Under the pieces are notes generated by a model, which did no database searches, had not been told where the DNA came from, and saw nothing but the letters and a program-made list of their open reading frames with translations. 40,560 bases of DNA from Pseudomonas sp. (GTDB lineage: Bacteria; Pseudomonadota; Gammaproteobacteria; Pseudomonadales; Pseudomonadaceae), in NCBI GenBank assembly GCA_022448005.1, contig JAKUTK010000046.1:1-40560 (forward strand). The letters run 5' to 3'. Every line of letters starts with the position of its first letter. Positions within the stretch are counted from its first letter, which is position 1. Made by a program: the position numbers and the translations under genes. Positions 25,688 to 33,770 of this stretch are shown here, piece after piece.

Positions 25688-26924
25688 ATGAAAGCGCTGT
25701 CGAGCCTGTCCATGGAAGTGCGCCAGTATCTGGTGGTCACGGGCAATTACTGGGCCTTCACTCTGACCGATGGCGCACTGCGCATGTTGGTGGTGTTGCA
25801 CTTCCACTCGCTAGGCTACACGCCGCTGCAGATCGCAGCGCTGTTCTTGTTTTACGAGATCTTCGGCGTCGTCACCAATTTGGTTGGCGGCTACCTTGGC
25901 GCTCGCTTGGGACTCAATCGAACCATGAACGTTGGCCTAGGCCTGCAGGTTCTGGCACTGCTGATGCTCACGGTTCCGGCAGCGTGGCTGACTGTGCCTT
26001 GGGTGATGGGTGCGCAAGCGATTTCCGGTATCGCCAAGGATCTAAACAAGATGAGCGCCAAGAGCTCAATCAAGCTCCTGGTCCCCGATAGTCAGCAGGG
26101 CACGCTATATAAGTGGGTAGCGATCCTGACCGGCTCGAAAAACGCCCTTAAGGGGGTGGGCTTTTTCCTCGGCGGTGTGCTGCTTGCGCTGCTCGGCTTC
26201 GCCGGCGCGGTCTTGGCCATGGCGGCTGTGCTGACCCTTATATTTGTTGGCAGTTTGGTATTCCTGAAGAGGGATCTGGGTAAGGCCAAGGCCAAGCCTA
26301 AGTTCCGCGACATGCTCTCCAAGAGTCGGGCAATCAACGTGCTCTCCGCCGCACGGCTGTTTCTGTTCGCCGCCCGTGATGTGTGGTTCGTGATCGCCTT
26401 ACCGGTCTACCTGAGCACGGTGTTTGGATGGGACTTCTGGCTGGTGGGGGGCTTTCTCGCGGCGTGGGTCATCGGCTACGGCATCGTGCAATCCCTAGCG
26501 CCCAACATCACGGGCAAGAAACGAGGTCATGTGCCGGACGGGCGCGCGGCGTTCGTGTGGGCGCTTGCCCTGGCGGGGTTGCTGCCTTGATTGCACTGGG
26601 CCTTTCCGCGAACTGGTCGGCTCCAACGGTGCTACTAGGCGGCCTTATGCTGTTCGGTGTGCTGTTTGCGGTCAATTCCCACTGCACAGCTATCTGATCG
26701 TCAGCTACGCCAAGAAAGATGGCGTCTTGCTGGACGTGGGGTTCTACTACATGTCCAACGCCACGGGACGCTTAATCGGCACGGTGCTGTCAGGATGGGT
26801 ATACCAGGCTCATGGCCTTGAAGCGTGCTTGTGGGTGTCCAGTGCTTTCGTCTGCATAGCTGCACTGATCTCTACCTTTCTCCCAAAATCAGAACAGTCT
26901 GATACTACGGAAAACCGAGGCTGA
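25688..26924 (+). pseudogene. arsJ: arsJ, 1-arseno-3-phosphoglycerate exporter, two frameshifts
   Basis: An MFS transporter of the ArsJ family (MKALSSLSMEVRQYLVVTGNYWAFTLTDGALRMLVV). Frame 1 reads to a TGA at about 26590; the next part continues one frame over (LIALGLSANWSAPTVLLGGLM) to a stop near 26697; the last part continues in a third frame (HSYLIVSYAKKDG to ENRG, TGA 26922-26924). Both breaks need one missing base: one in the GGGG run at 26575-26578, one in the TCCCA near 26676-26681. Restored length would be about 412 residues, normal for ArsJ. Either two real deletions or sequencing errors in homopolymers. Confidence 0.88.
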
Positions 26925-26936
26925 ACGTCTCGTCGT

Positions 26937-27617
26937 TCAAATGTCCGGTGCGTCGATTAAATAGCCCATCCCACGCGCGGTTTGTATGAGCTTAGGCTCG
27001 AATTCATCATCAATTTTCGCTCTCAGCCGCCGTACCGCCACCTCGATCACATTGGTGTCGCTATCGAAGTTCATGTCCCATACCTGGGAGGCAATGAGCG
27101 ATTTGGACAGGACTTCCCCGCGACGCCTAAGCAATAGCTCAAGAAGTGCGAATTCCTTGGCGGTTAGGTCTATGCGTTTCCCCGAGCGCGTAACCCGACG
27201 TCTCAGCAGATCCATCTCAAGGTCGAGGAGCTTGAGTATCGTTTGGTTGGGAGCATGGTTGCCGCGGCGAAGCAACGTACGGATCCTGGCGAGCAATTCG
27301 GAGAATGCAAACGGCTTGATAAGATAATCATCAGCGCCTAGTTCCAATCCCTTTACGCGATCCTGTACCCCATCTCTGGCGGTGAGAAAGAGAACGGGGA
27401 CCTCATTACCGGCCGCGCGGACTTTCTGTAAAACCTGCCACCCATCCAAACCAGGCATCATCACATCTAAGATGAGCAGGTCGTATGCCGCATTAAGCGC
27501 ATGCTGAGCAGCATCGGTCCCATTCAGAACCCGATCGACAGTGAAGCCCGCCTCAGTGAGTCCCTGCTGTAGGTAGGTGCCCGTTTTCGGCTCATCTTCA
27601 GCAACAAGAAGCTTCAT
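26937..27617 (-). CDS. copR: CopR/CusR-type copper response regulator
   Basis: A 226-residue OmpR-family regulator. Receiver: acidic pair in VAEDEP, phosphorylation site Asp51 ([13 protein letters not shown]), Lys in DDYLIKPF. The C-terminal winged helix ([36 protein letters not shown]) is typical of heavy-metal regulators CopR, CusR and IrlR. ATG 27617 has GGAG upstream. The usual partner kinase gene (copS) should follow downstream, but arsJ, convergent, ends 12 bases away. Likely targets are the palindromes at 27681, 27901, 28616 and 33113. Confidence 0.9.
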   Translation of the reverse strand: MKLLVAEDEPKTGTYLQQGLTEAGFTVDRVLNGTDAAQHALNAAYDLLILDVMMPGLDGWQVLQKVRAAGNEVPVLFLTARDGVQDRVKGLELGADDYLIKPFAFSELLARIRTLLRRGNHAPNQTILKLLDLEMDLLRRRVTRSGKRIDLTAKEFALLELLLRRRGEVLSKSLIASQVWDMNFDSDTNVIEVAVRRLRAKIDDEFEPKLIQTARGMGYLIDAPDI

Positions 27618-27680
27618 TGAAAGTACTCCGCCTGCATTGAGATCACAGTGTGCCGACTCTGAGATCTTGCAGCCAGTACC

Positions 27681-27694
27681 TTACAGAAACGTAA
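27681..27694. promoter_or_regulatory. CopR-type box 1
   Basis: TTACAGAAACGTAA, fits the palindrome TTAC-N6-GTAA seen at heavy-metal response regulator targets. It lies 64 bases upstream of copR on one side and 16 bases before a -35-like CTGACA on the other. Confidence 0.65.
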
Positions 27695-27710
27695 TGCCCG
27701 CATCATCTGT

Positions 27711-27739
27711 CTGACAGCTTGTAGCGCTAACGTCTACAT
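27711..27739 (+). promoter_or_regulatory. sigma70-like promoter after CopR box 1
   Basis: CTGACA (27711-27716), 17-base spacer, CTACAT (27734-27739). The box-to--35 distance (16 bases) is identical to that at the ptrA promoter. The -10 is weak on its own, as expected for an activated promoter. Confidence 0.45.
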
Positions 27740-27745
27740 CAGCAG

Positions 27746-27820
27746 TTGCTCCCACACTCTGCTTTTTGGCCTTTTCCATGCTCCTTTGGCCTATCGGCGC
27801 CTAGATGGCGCCTTTTTTTT
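27746..27820 (+). ncRNA. putative CopR-controlled small RNA
   Basis: Between the promoter at 27711-27739 and the terminator at 27796-27820 lies about 75 bases with no supported gene. A nine-codon frame (ATG 27778 to TAG in the terminator loop) has no ribosome-binding site. The transcript would carry C/U-rich single-stranded stretches before the terminator. Inference only; no homologue is known to me. Confidence 0.35.
27796..27820 (+). terminator. strong intrinsic terminator, plus strand
   Basis: GGCGCC (27796-27801), loop TAGAT, GGCGCC (27807-27812), then eight T. It points right, inside the copR-ptrA gap, so it ends either the putative small RNA or readthrough from the ars operon. Confidence 0.85.
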
Positions 27821-27900
27821 GCCGGCAGGAAACAAGGCCTATTGTCAGAACGAAAAGCGCATACACGCTTTCGCTTTCGCTAACTGCTTGTCTGTATTAC

Positions 27901-27914
27901 TGACGAAACCGTAA
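27901..27914. promoter_or_regulatory. CopR-type box 2 (ptrA)
   Basis: TGACGAAACCGTAA, with ATTAC just left of it giving ATTAC-N10-GTAAT. One mismatch to TTAC-N6-GTAA. It ends 16 bases before the ptrA -35. Confidence 0.6.
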
Positions 27915-27930
27915 TGTCTAGATCAGGGAT

Positions 27931-27959
27931 CTGACAGGAACACTCGGTTAGCTTAGACA
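27931..27959 (+). promoter_or_regulatory. ptrA promoter
   Basis: CTGACA (27931-27936), 17-base spacer, TAGACA (27954-27959). Leader of about 60 bases to the ptrA ATG. Confidence 0.55.
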
Positions 27960-28029
27960 CAAGCCCTAGCCCAAGACTCTACTTGGAGCGGCGCTGGGTA
28001 ATTCATGTCTTCCAACGAGGTAACAAGCA

Positions 28030-28239
28030 ATGAAACCTTTCAGATTTCTTTCCGTACTGCTCGCCATCGCAGCAAGCTCTACCTATGCAATGGCAGAGGG
28101 TGGTGGTGATCGTACCTTTGCTCGTATGGAGCAGGCTCGCCAGTTAGCGATCGCTAGTTATCAGGCTGACAAGAAAGACCAATCTCAGGAGGTAGTCTCA
28201 AAGGCAGCTTCAACGAAGCACGCTCACGCTAACTGCTAA
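28030..28239 (+). CDS. ptrA: PtrA-like small copper-induced periplasmic protein
   Basis: A 69-residue protein: signal peptide (MKPFRFLSVLLAIAASSTYAMA), then a short charged mature part (DRTFARMEQARQLAIASYQ) ending HAHANC. Size, layout and position beside copR match PtrA of Pseudomonas aeruginosa, a CopR-dependent, copper-induced protein first described as a type III secretion repressor and also linked to periplasmic copper tolerance. Control by CopR box 2 is likely. The symbol is by similarity of layout; the role here is inferred. Confidence 0.7.
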   Translation: MKPFRFLSVLLAIAASSTYAMAEGGGDRTFARMEQARQLAIASYQADKKDQSQEVVSKAASTKHAHANC

Positions 28240-28784
28240 AGCGAAGCCTTATGCGAATTTAACCATGCGGCTCTGTTAACTATGGCAGCTTCTACGAACG
28301 TTGTAGCTGCCATGGTGTTGCCACTTGCAGTCTCAGTTGGAAGAACTGGCGAAGTCGTACTAGCCGCTCACATTTTTAAGCGGCATCGTCAACTATGCGA
28401 CATACATTGGAAATAATAGAAACGTGGTCGAAATATAGTGATTGGAAGGCAGCCGCTATCAGATTTCTGATGTTCGACTTTCAATGAGCATCATTGCAGC
28501 CGGATCCTTCGAATAAATCGAAAAGTTCCGTCTCAAGGTAAAGCTATTGCGCAGCCTCCATCCAGAAATCGACGTGGTCAGGTGATTTCTTGATCGCTTT
28601 TTGATGCGTTTAAGCTTACAAAAATGTAATCACGCGTCTTTCTTAGGCATGCCATATTTACGATTAAAGGCGAGTCGCTTGATAAGACAGACAGTGCGCG
28701 AGCTTCTAAGATCAATTAACGCTGGCAACATCAACCCTTAGGGCTGGTTTCGGCTTGGCTCCTTAGCTTGATTGGAACGTACAC
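28240..28784. other. 545-base leader region of copA
   Basis: It contains a hairpin ATGGCAGCT (28282-28290)/AGCTGCCAT (28305-28313) about 40 bases after ptrA, possibly its terminator though without a T-run, and CopR box 3. I see no gene. Confidence 0.45.
28616..28629. promoter_or_regulatory. CopR-type box 3 (copA)
   Basis: TTACAAAAATGTAA, a perfect TTAC-N2-AA-N2-GTAA palindrome 155 bases before copA. The surrounding 20 bases (28613-28632) recur inverted and identical at 33110-33129. Confidence 0.65.
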
Positions 28785-30638
28785 ATGCAACGTAAAACCT
28801 CTAGGCGAACCTTTGTTAAAGGCTTGACTGCCGCAGGCCTCCTTGGCGGTCTTGGCTTGTGGAGAGCTCCGGTCTGGGCAGTGAGTAGCCCCGGCCAGCC
28901 CAGCATACTAACCGGCACGGAGTTCGATCTACTGATTGGGGAGACGCCGGTCAACATCACCGGCGCAGCCCGGACGGCGATGACTATCAATGGGACTATC
29001 CCAGGGCCGCTTCTACGTTGGCGTGAAGGGGATACCGTCACGCTACGAGTCAGGAATAAGCTGAGCGAAGATACATCGATCCATTGGCACGGCATGATCT
29101 TGCCGGCCAACATGGATGGCGTGCCTGGATTGAGCTTCCACGGCATCGCTCCCGATGGCATGTATGTATATAAGTTTCAGGTTAAGCAGAACGGTACTTA
29201 TTGGTACCACAGTCATTCTGGCCTACAAGAGCAGGTTGGTGTCTATGGCCCGTTGGTCATTGATGCTAAGGATCCCGAACCGTTCAGCTATGACCGCGAC
29301 TATGTGGTGATGTTGACTGATTGGTCCGATGAGGATCCCGCTCGAATCCTTTCTAAGCTCAAGAAGCAGTCCGATTATTACAACTTCCACAAGCGCACGG
29401 TCGGAGACTTCATTAACGATGTGAGCGAAGACGGCTGGGCCGCTACGATTGCGAATCGAAAAATGTGGGCTCAGATGAAAATGAGTCCCACCGACCTCGC
29501 CGACGTAAGCGGCTACACCTATACCTATCTAATGAACGGCCAAGCACCCGACGGGACCTGGACCGGTATCTTTAATCCCGGCGAGAAGCTTCGTCTGCGG
29601 TTCATCAACGGCTCGGCCATGAGCTATTTCGATGTCCGCATTCCAGGGCTGAAGATGACCGTAGTTGCAGCCGACGGCCAATATGTCAACCCCGTTAGCG
29701 TCGACGAATTCCGCATTGCCGTGGCAGAGACCTACGATGTGATTGTCGAGCCTGCAACCGAGGAGGCTTACACGATCTTCGCCCAATCGATGGACCGCAC
29801 AGGGTACGCCCGTGGCACGCTAGCGGTTGCCGAAGGGCTGAGCGCTCCTGTTCCAGAAACCGATCCTCGACCACTAATCACCATGGACGACATGGGGATG
29901 GATCACGGCAGCATGGGCGGTATGGCGGGCATGGGCCATGGCGGCGGCATGCAGGGAGACATGGGCGCGATGGATCATAGCAACATGTCCGGCATGAACC
30001 ACGGTGACATGCAAGGGATGGGCGGCATGGGCGCAATGGCCGGAATGGATCACAGCCAAATGGCCGGGATGTCCGGGATGGACCACTCTGCAATGGCCGG
30101 GATGAGCGCAGCGATGCAATCGCACCCGCCTTCTGAGTCCAATAACCCGCTGGTGGACATGCAGACCATGAGCCCAACGCATAGGCTGAATGATCCAGGT
30201 ATTGGCTTACGAGACAATGGCCGCCGAGTCCTGACCTATGCCGACTTGAGAAGCACTTTCCCCGATCCGGACGGCCGTGAGCCAAGTCGGACGATCGAAC
30301 TCCATCTCACCGGCCACATGGAGAAGTTCTCCTGGTCATTTGACGGCATAGAGTTCTCTGATTCGGAGCCCCTGCGGCTCAAATATGGCGAGCGAGTACG
30401 CATCACGTTGGTTAACGACACCATGATGACCCATCCGATTCATCTGCATGGTATGTGGAGCGATCTTGAAGATGAGAACGGAAACTTCATGGTTCGCAAG
30501 CACACGATCGACATGCCTCCAGGTTCGAAGCGCAGCTACCGCGTGACAGCTGATGCGCTCGGGCGTTGGGCTTATCACTGTCACCTACTGCTTCACATGG
30601 AAATGGGCATGTTTCGTGAAGTCCGAGTGGACGAGTAA
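28785..30638 (+). CDS. copA: CopA periplasmic multicopper oxidase
   Basis: A 617-residue multicopper oxidase of the PcoA/CopA family. Twin-arginine signal (SRRTFVKGLTAAGLLGGLG). Copper sites: HWHGMILP, YHSHSG, HPIHLHGMW, and the T1/T3 cluster HCHLLLHMEMGM near the C-terminus. A Met/His/Gly-rich insert (residues about 367-444, repeats such as GMDHSQMAGMSGMDHS) should bind extra copper. It oxidises cuprous ions in the periplasm. First gene of copA - small Met/His protein - copB - cytochrome c. Confidence 0.96.
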   Translation: MQRKTSRRTFVKGLTAAGLLGGLGLWRAPVWAVSSPGQPSILTGTEFDLLIGETPVNITGAARTAMTINGTIPGPLLRWREGDTVTLRVRNKLSEDTSIHWHGMILPANMDGVPGLSFHGIAPDGMYVYKFQVKQNGTYWYHSHSGLQEQVGVYGPLVIDAKDPEPFSYDRDYVVMLTDWSDEDPARILSKLKKQSDYYNFHKRTVGDFINDVSEDGWAATIANRKMWAQMKMSPTDLADVSGYTYTYLMNGQAPDGTWTGIFNPGEKLRLRFINGSAMSYFDVRIPGLKMTVVAADGQYVNPVSVDEFRIAVAETYDVIVEPATEEAYTIFAQSMDRTGYARGTLAVAEGLSAPVPETDPRPLITMDDMGMDHGSMGGMAGMGHGGGMQGDMGAMDHSNMSGMNHGDMQGMGGMGAMAGMDHSQMAGMSGMDHSAMAGMSAAMQSHPPSESNNPLVDMQTMSPTHRLNDPGIGLRDNGRRVLTYADLRSTFPDPDGREPSRTIELHLTGHMEKFSWSFDGIEFSDSEPLRLKYGERVRITLVNDTMMTHPIHLHGMWSDLEDENGNFMVRKHTIDMPPGSKRSYRVTADALGRWAYHCHLLLHMEMGMFREVRVDE

Positions 30639-30650
30639 GAGGAACTTTAT

Positions 30651-30953
30651 ATGGGGAATTTTATGAAGCGTAAAACTCTTATCGGCAGCGCGTTTATATT
30701 CAGTTTGCTGGGCGTAATGAGCATGTCAGCTGCGTTTGCAGATCAAAAACATGATCAACACAAGCAATCATCGGCATCATCGCAAAATCCGGTCAACAAG
30801 CCGGCATCTCAGACACCAGACACCTCTAACTCAGAAATGAACCACGGCGACATGGACCATAGCTCGATGAGCCATGGTGAAATGGACCACGGCAAGATGG
30901 GTCATGACCCGAAGGCTACTAGTACCGAGGTGGATTCGCACCATGACCACTAG
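30651..30953 (+). CDS. small periplasmic Met/His-rich copper-binding protein
   Basis: A 100-residue protein, or 96 from ATG 30663 (both starts have purine-rich leaders). Signal peptide ([24 protein letters not shown]), then a Ser/Pro/Gln linker and a repeat block [22 protein letters not shown]. The block closely resembles the N-terminus of the CopB encoded next and the CopA insert. Likely a copper sponge or chaperone. It overlaps copB by 11 bases. Confidence 0.78.
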   Translation: MGNFMKRKTLIGSAFIFSLLGVMSMSAAFADQKHDQHKQSSASSQNPVNKPASQTPDTSNSEMNHGDMDHSSMSHGEMDHGKMGHDPKATSTEVDSHHDH

Positions 30954-31941
30954 ATCTTCGCGCTTTGCTCTGATTGCGCTCGGAGTTTCGTTGAGCGCAG
31001 CGGCTGGAGGGGTAGCTAACGCCGCCGAGATGATGGATCACTCGATGCATCCAACCCCTCCTACTGAGGCAGCTCAAGCCCCTGCATCTTCTGCCAAGCC
31101 CGCAGCTATGAATCATGGCTCCGGTGGGCAAATGGACCATTCTGCAATGGGTCATGGTGCGATGGACCATAGCAAGATGAACCATGGCCAAATGAAGCAT
31201 GACGATACGCTCGAAATGCCTGGCATGGTGCATCCCTCGTTCATTCCTGTATTGACCGATGCGGATCGGGAAGCAGCATTCCAGGGGCTTCAGGGACATA
31301 CGGTCCATGATAAGTATCTGGCCTGGTTCCTTCTGCTAGATCAGCTTGAGTACCAGAACGCAGATGAAGGTAGCACTCTTAGTTGGGAAGCTACCGCCTG
31401 GGTTGGTGGCGATATCAATCGGTTCTGGTTTCGCTCGGAAGGTGAGCGAACGAATGGCGTTACTGAAGATGCCGAGATCCAGGCGCTCTTCGGGCGCGCA
31501 ATAAGCCCTTGGTGGGATGTGGTAGCGGGTGTTCGCCAGGACTTTAAGCCCGAGTCTCCGCAGACGTGGGCAGCGTTCGGCCTTCAGGGGATGGCTCTGT
31601 ATGGATTCGAAGCGGAAGCCACCGCCTTTGTTGGTGAAGGTGGGCAGACAGCAGCGCGCTTAGAAGGCGAATACGACATCCTTCTAACGAACCGACTCAT
31701 CCTCCAACCGACTGCCGAGTTTAATTTCTATGGCAAGGACGACCCTGCGCGCGGAGTAGGCGCTGGTCTTGCAAACACAGAGGTGGGGCTACGCCTCCGA
31801 TACGAAATCGTTCGTGAGTTCGCACCGTACATCGGCGTCACCTGGAACCGGGCATACGGCAATACCGCTGATATGGCGAGAGATGAAAGCGAAGACGTAG
31901 ATGAGGCGCGGTTTGTTGCTGGCATCAGGCTTTGGTTTTAA
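30943..31941 (+). CDS. copB: CopB outer membrane copper resistance protein
   Basis: A 332-residue protein: signal peptide, Met/His-rich segment ([22 protein letters not shown]), then the CopB/PcoB beta-barrel domain ([41 protein letters not shown] to the C-terminal Phe). Outer membrane partner of CopA. ATG 30943 ([14 protein letters not shown]) begins the signal peptide; the frame to 30874 lies inside the small upstream gene. Confidence 0.93.
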   Translation: MTTRSSRFALIALGVSLSAAAGGVANAAEMMDHSMHPTPPTEAAQAPASSAKPAAMNHGSGGQMDHSAMGHGAMDHSKMNHGQMKHDDTLEMPGMVHPSFIPVLTDADREAAFQGLQGHTVHDKYLAWFLLLDQLEYQNADEGSTLSWEATAWVGGDINRFWFRSEGERTNGVTEDAEIQALFGRAISPWWDVVAGVRQDFKPESPQTWAAFGLQGMALYGFEAEATAFVGEGGQTAARLEGEYDILLTNRLILQPTAEFNFYGKDDPARGVGAGLANTEVGLRLRYEIVREFAPYIGVTWNRAYGNTADMARDESEDVDEARFVAGIRLWF

Positions 31942-31950
31942 GGACCTTCA

Positions 31951-32760
31951 ATGAAAAGATTAGTTATTAGCTTCGCTGCCTTCTGCACACTAGGCCTGTT
32001 GATAGTGGCCGGCGTTGTTTTTACAGGACTGGTCAATGTTGCAGCGGATGATCCCCATACCGGAGCGGTTCACGCTTTCCTGGAAACTGCTCGCAATCGC
32101 TCGATTATGGTTCGCGCCGAAGACATAGCCGTGCCAGCCCTTGACGATGAAGGCCAAATCAGCGCCGGGGCGGGGAACTACGACTCAATGTGTGCGGGTT
32201 GTCATTTGGCGCCAGGCATGGCTGAGACCGAGCTAAGCAATGGCCTTTATCCCGCTCCACCCAGCTTGGCTGAAGCGGGGCTATACGATGACCCAGCAAA
32301 AACATTTTGGGTCATCAAGCATGGCATCAAGGCCACTGGGATGCCTGCGTGGGGTAAAAGCATGGCTGACCCGTACATCTGGGGAATGGTGGCTTTTCTG
32401 CAGAAGCTTCCTGAGTTAGATGAAGGAGCATATCGAGCACTCGTTGCGTCTAGCGGTGGTCACCAGCATGGTGGTGGGGAGACCCCAGCTGGGCACGGTG
32501 AACAGCATGGTGAGATGGCCTCGGACGACCACCATCAGGGCGACAGTAGCAGCTCGGATCACCATGGCTCTAACAGCTCGGGTGAAGCAGCCGGCGAATC
32601 GGGCTCCGGTCATCACGGGGAGATAGGAAGCGATGGCCACCACGCTGCCGATGAGCCCCAGGCTGGAGAGCACAGCAATGGTAATAACAATGGCGATGCG
32701 GAAAGCAGCCCCAATTCAAAAAGCCATGAGCATGCAGACGGGCAGCAACATGACCACTGA
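31951..32760 (+). CDS. membrane-anchored cytochrome c with His-rich tail
   Basis: 269 residues. An N-terminal span (SFAAFCTLGLLIVAGVVFTG) anchors a c-type domain with heme site MCAGCH and the likely axial Met in GIKATGMPAWG. From about residue 165 the protein is a low-complexity tail of Gly, Ser, Asp and about 17 His (GGHQHGGG, DDHHQGD, SGHHGEIG), which should bind copper. The heme domain is paralogous to the one at 33213. The electron partner is unknown; coupling to CopA is plausible. 9 bases after copB. Confidence 0.8.
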   Translation: MKRLVISFAAFCTLGLLIVAGVVFTGLVNVAADDPHTGAVHAFLETARNRSIMVRAEDIAVPALDDEGQISAGAGNYDSMCAGCHLAPGMAETELSNGLYPAPPSLAEAGLYDDPAKTFWVIKHGIKATGMPAWGKSMADPYIWGMVAFLQKLPELDEGAYRALVASSGGHQHGGGETPAGHGEQHGEMASDDHHQGDSSSSDHHGSNSSGEAAGESGSGHHGEIGSDGHHAADEPQAGEHSNGNNNGDAESSPNSKSHEHADGQQHDH

Positions 32761-33002
32761 TAACCGGTATGTTAGGCCTACGCGGTCCTGATCGGCGTGG
32801 TCTAGGCAGTTATACAAAGTAGCCTTAGGTTGCAACCCAGCTCAAGACGGAGCATGCCAACGTTAAGCCATGTTGCATTACCTATAAATCAAAATCAGAA
32901 AATGTAAAGCGAAAACCCCGGTGTGTGCACCGTAAGCGCCTTCACCTATCTCTCGTCTTGAGTCAAGCAGGAGCTTGCGAAATCCGCCCCACTGGAAGGC
33001 AT

Positions 33003-33053
33003 GCCACTAGCGAGACCGGCATCGTATGCTTTATTGCTCGGTCGGCTAGTGGC
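33003..33053. other. long conserved-looking stem-loop
   Basis: GCCACTAGC (33003-33011) pairs with GCTAGTGGC (33045-33053); inside, GACCG (33014-33018) pairs with CGGTC (33039-33043); the loop contains GCAT..ATGC. Fourteen pairs with a small internal loop is well beyond chance background. Confidence 0.6.
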
Positions 33054-33112
33054 TTCGCATCTGCCTAATAGGTGCATCCCGGGTGTAAAGGTAGCTTCTG
33101 GCATCCGTTTGA

Positions 33113-33126
33113 TTACATTTTTGTAA
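33113..33126. promoter_or_regulatory. CopR-type box 4
   Basis: TTACATTTTTGTAA, exact reverse complement of box 3, 86 bases before the second cytochrome c gene. No clear -35 at the 16-base distance seen at boxes 1 and 2. Confidence 0.62.
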
Positions 33127-33212
33127 GCTAACGTCTGTTTCGCAACCATTGCAAAGTGACTCTGTCCATAAGGAATGCTGGTGAATATCCAGTCCGTTGG
33201 AGGGGGCACTTT

Positions 33213-33758
33213 ATGCAGCAAGAGAAAAAGCACTTATTCAAAGGTGGCTTGGCGGGGTTTGCGCTAGCACTTTTGCTTGCCTTGTTATTTATTCTGCTCC
33301 TCGCCTACACCGGCGCCTACGATATCTCCGCCTCGAAGGATCATTCTCCATTTGTACGCTGGGCGTTCTCCACAACGATGAGAAATTCTGTGTCTGTGCG
33401 GGCTAGCGATATTGAGGTGCCATCGCGCTTCACACCGGAGCAGGTCGCCGCGGGCGCACGCCAATATAAATCAATGTGCGAGCATTGCCATGCCGGCCCC
33501 GGGGTGCAAAAGCAAGAGTGGGTCAAGGGCATGCTACCGCAACCCCCGCACTTGGTCGAGGCGGTTACAGAATGGGAGCCGAACGAGGTCTTCTGGCTAG
33601 CCAAGCACGGCGTGCGAATGTCGGCAATGCCTGCGTTCGGCGGAACGCACGAGGATACGGCTCTCTGGGAGATTACCTCGTTCGTAATGCGCCTTCCCGG
33701 TATGACGGCTGAAGAGTATGCCGCCTTGGGAGCAGAGCCAGCAGAATCGTCTAAATAA
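33213..33758 (+). CDS. membrane-anchored cytochrome c, paralogue of the one at 31951
   Basis: 181 residues from ATG 33213, with GGAGGGGG upstream. One long N-terminal span (GGLAGFALALLLALLFILLLAY), then heme site MCEHCH and axial Met candidate in GVRMSAMPAFG. Aligned motifs with the 31951 protein: VRA.DI.VP, AGA..Y.SMC..CH..PG and FW..KHG. It lacks the His-rich tail. First gene of a three-gene unit with DUF305 and a lipoprotein, behind CopR box 4. Confidence 0.82.
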   Translation: MQQEKKHLFKGGLAGFALALLLALLFILLLAYTGAYDISASKDHSPFVRWAFSTTMRNSVSVRASDIEVPSRFTPEQVAAGARQYKSMCEHCHAGPGVQKQEWVKGMLPQPPHLVEAVTEWEPNEVFWLAKHGVRMSAMPAFGGTHEDTALWEITSFVMRLPGMTAEEYAALGAEPAESSK

Positions 33759-33770
33759 TAAGGGTGAAGT

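Larger units (their letters stand above)
27618..28029. other. divergent copR-ptrA control region
   Basis: It holds two CopR-type boxes, two sigma70-like promoters pointing right and a strong plus-strand terminator (each listed separately). No coding frame is supported. Confidence 0.6.
32761..33212. other. 452-base gap between copper operons, with stem-loops
   Basis: It contains an imperfect hairpin at 32773-32804 (possible end of the copA operon), a long stem-loop at 33003-33053 and CopR box 4. On the minus strand CGGTG-CACA-CACCG followed by GGGTTTT (near 32910-32930) is terminator-like. No coding frame is supported. Confidence 0.5.

Noticed and set aside
27778..27804. Nine-codon frame (MLLWPIGA) ending inside the terminator loop
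   Set aside because: No ribosome-binding site, so a leader peptide is not supported.
29883..30120. Met/His-rich block of copA as a DNA tandem repeat or CRISPR-like array
   Set aside because: The units vary in length and sequence and are in frame; they are protein-level repeats. No CRISPR array is seen anywhere in the window.
29874..30285. His-rich minus-strand frames opposite the CopA Met-rich insert
   Set aside because: They are the complement of the ATG/CAT-rich repeat coding, not genes.
32946..33233. 95-codon minus-strand frame in the gap between copper operons
   Set aside because: It runs across the CopR box and the long stem-loop, lacks a start signal and has no recognisable features.
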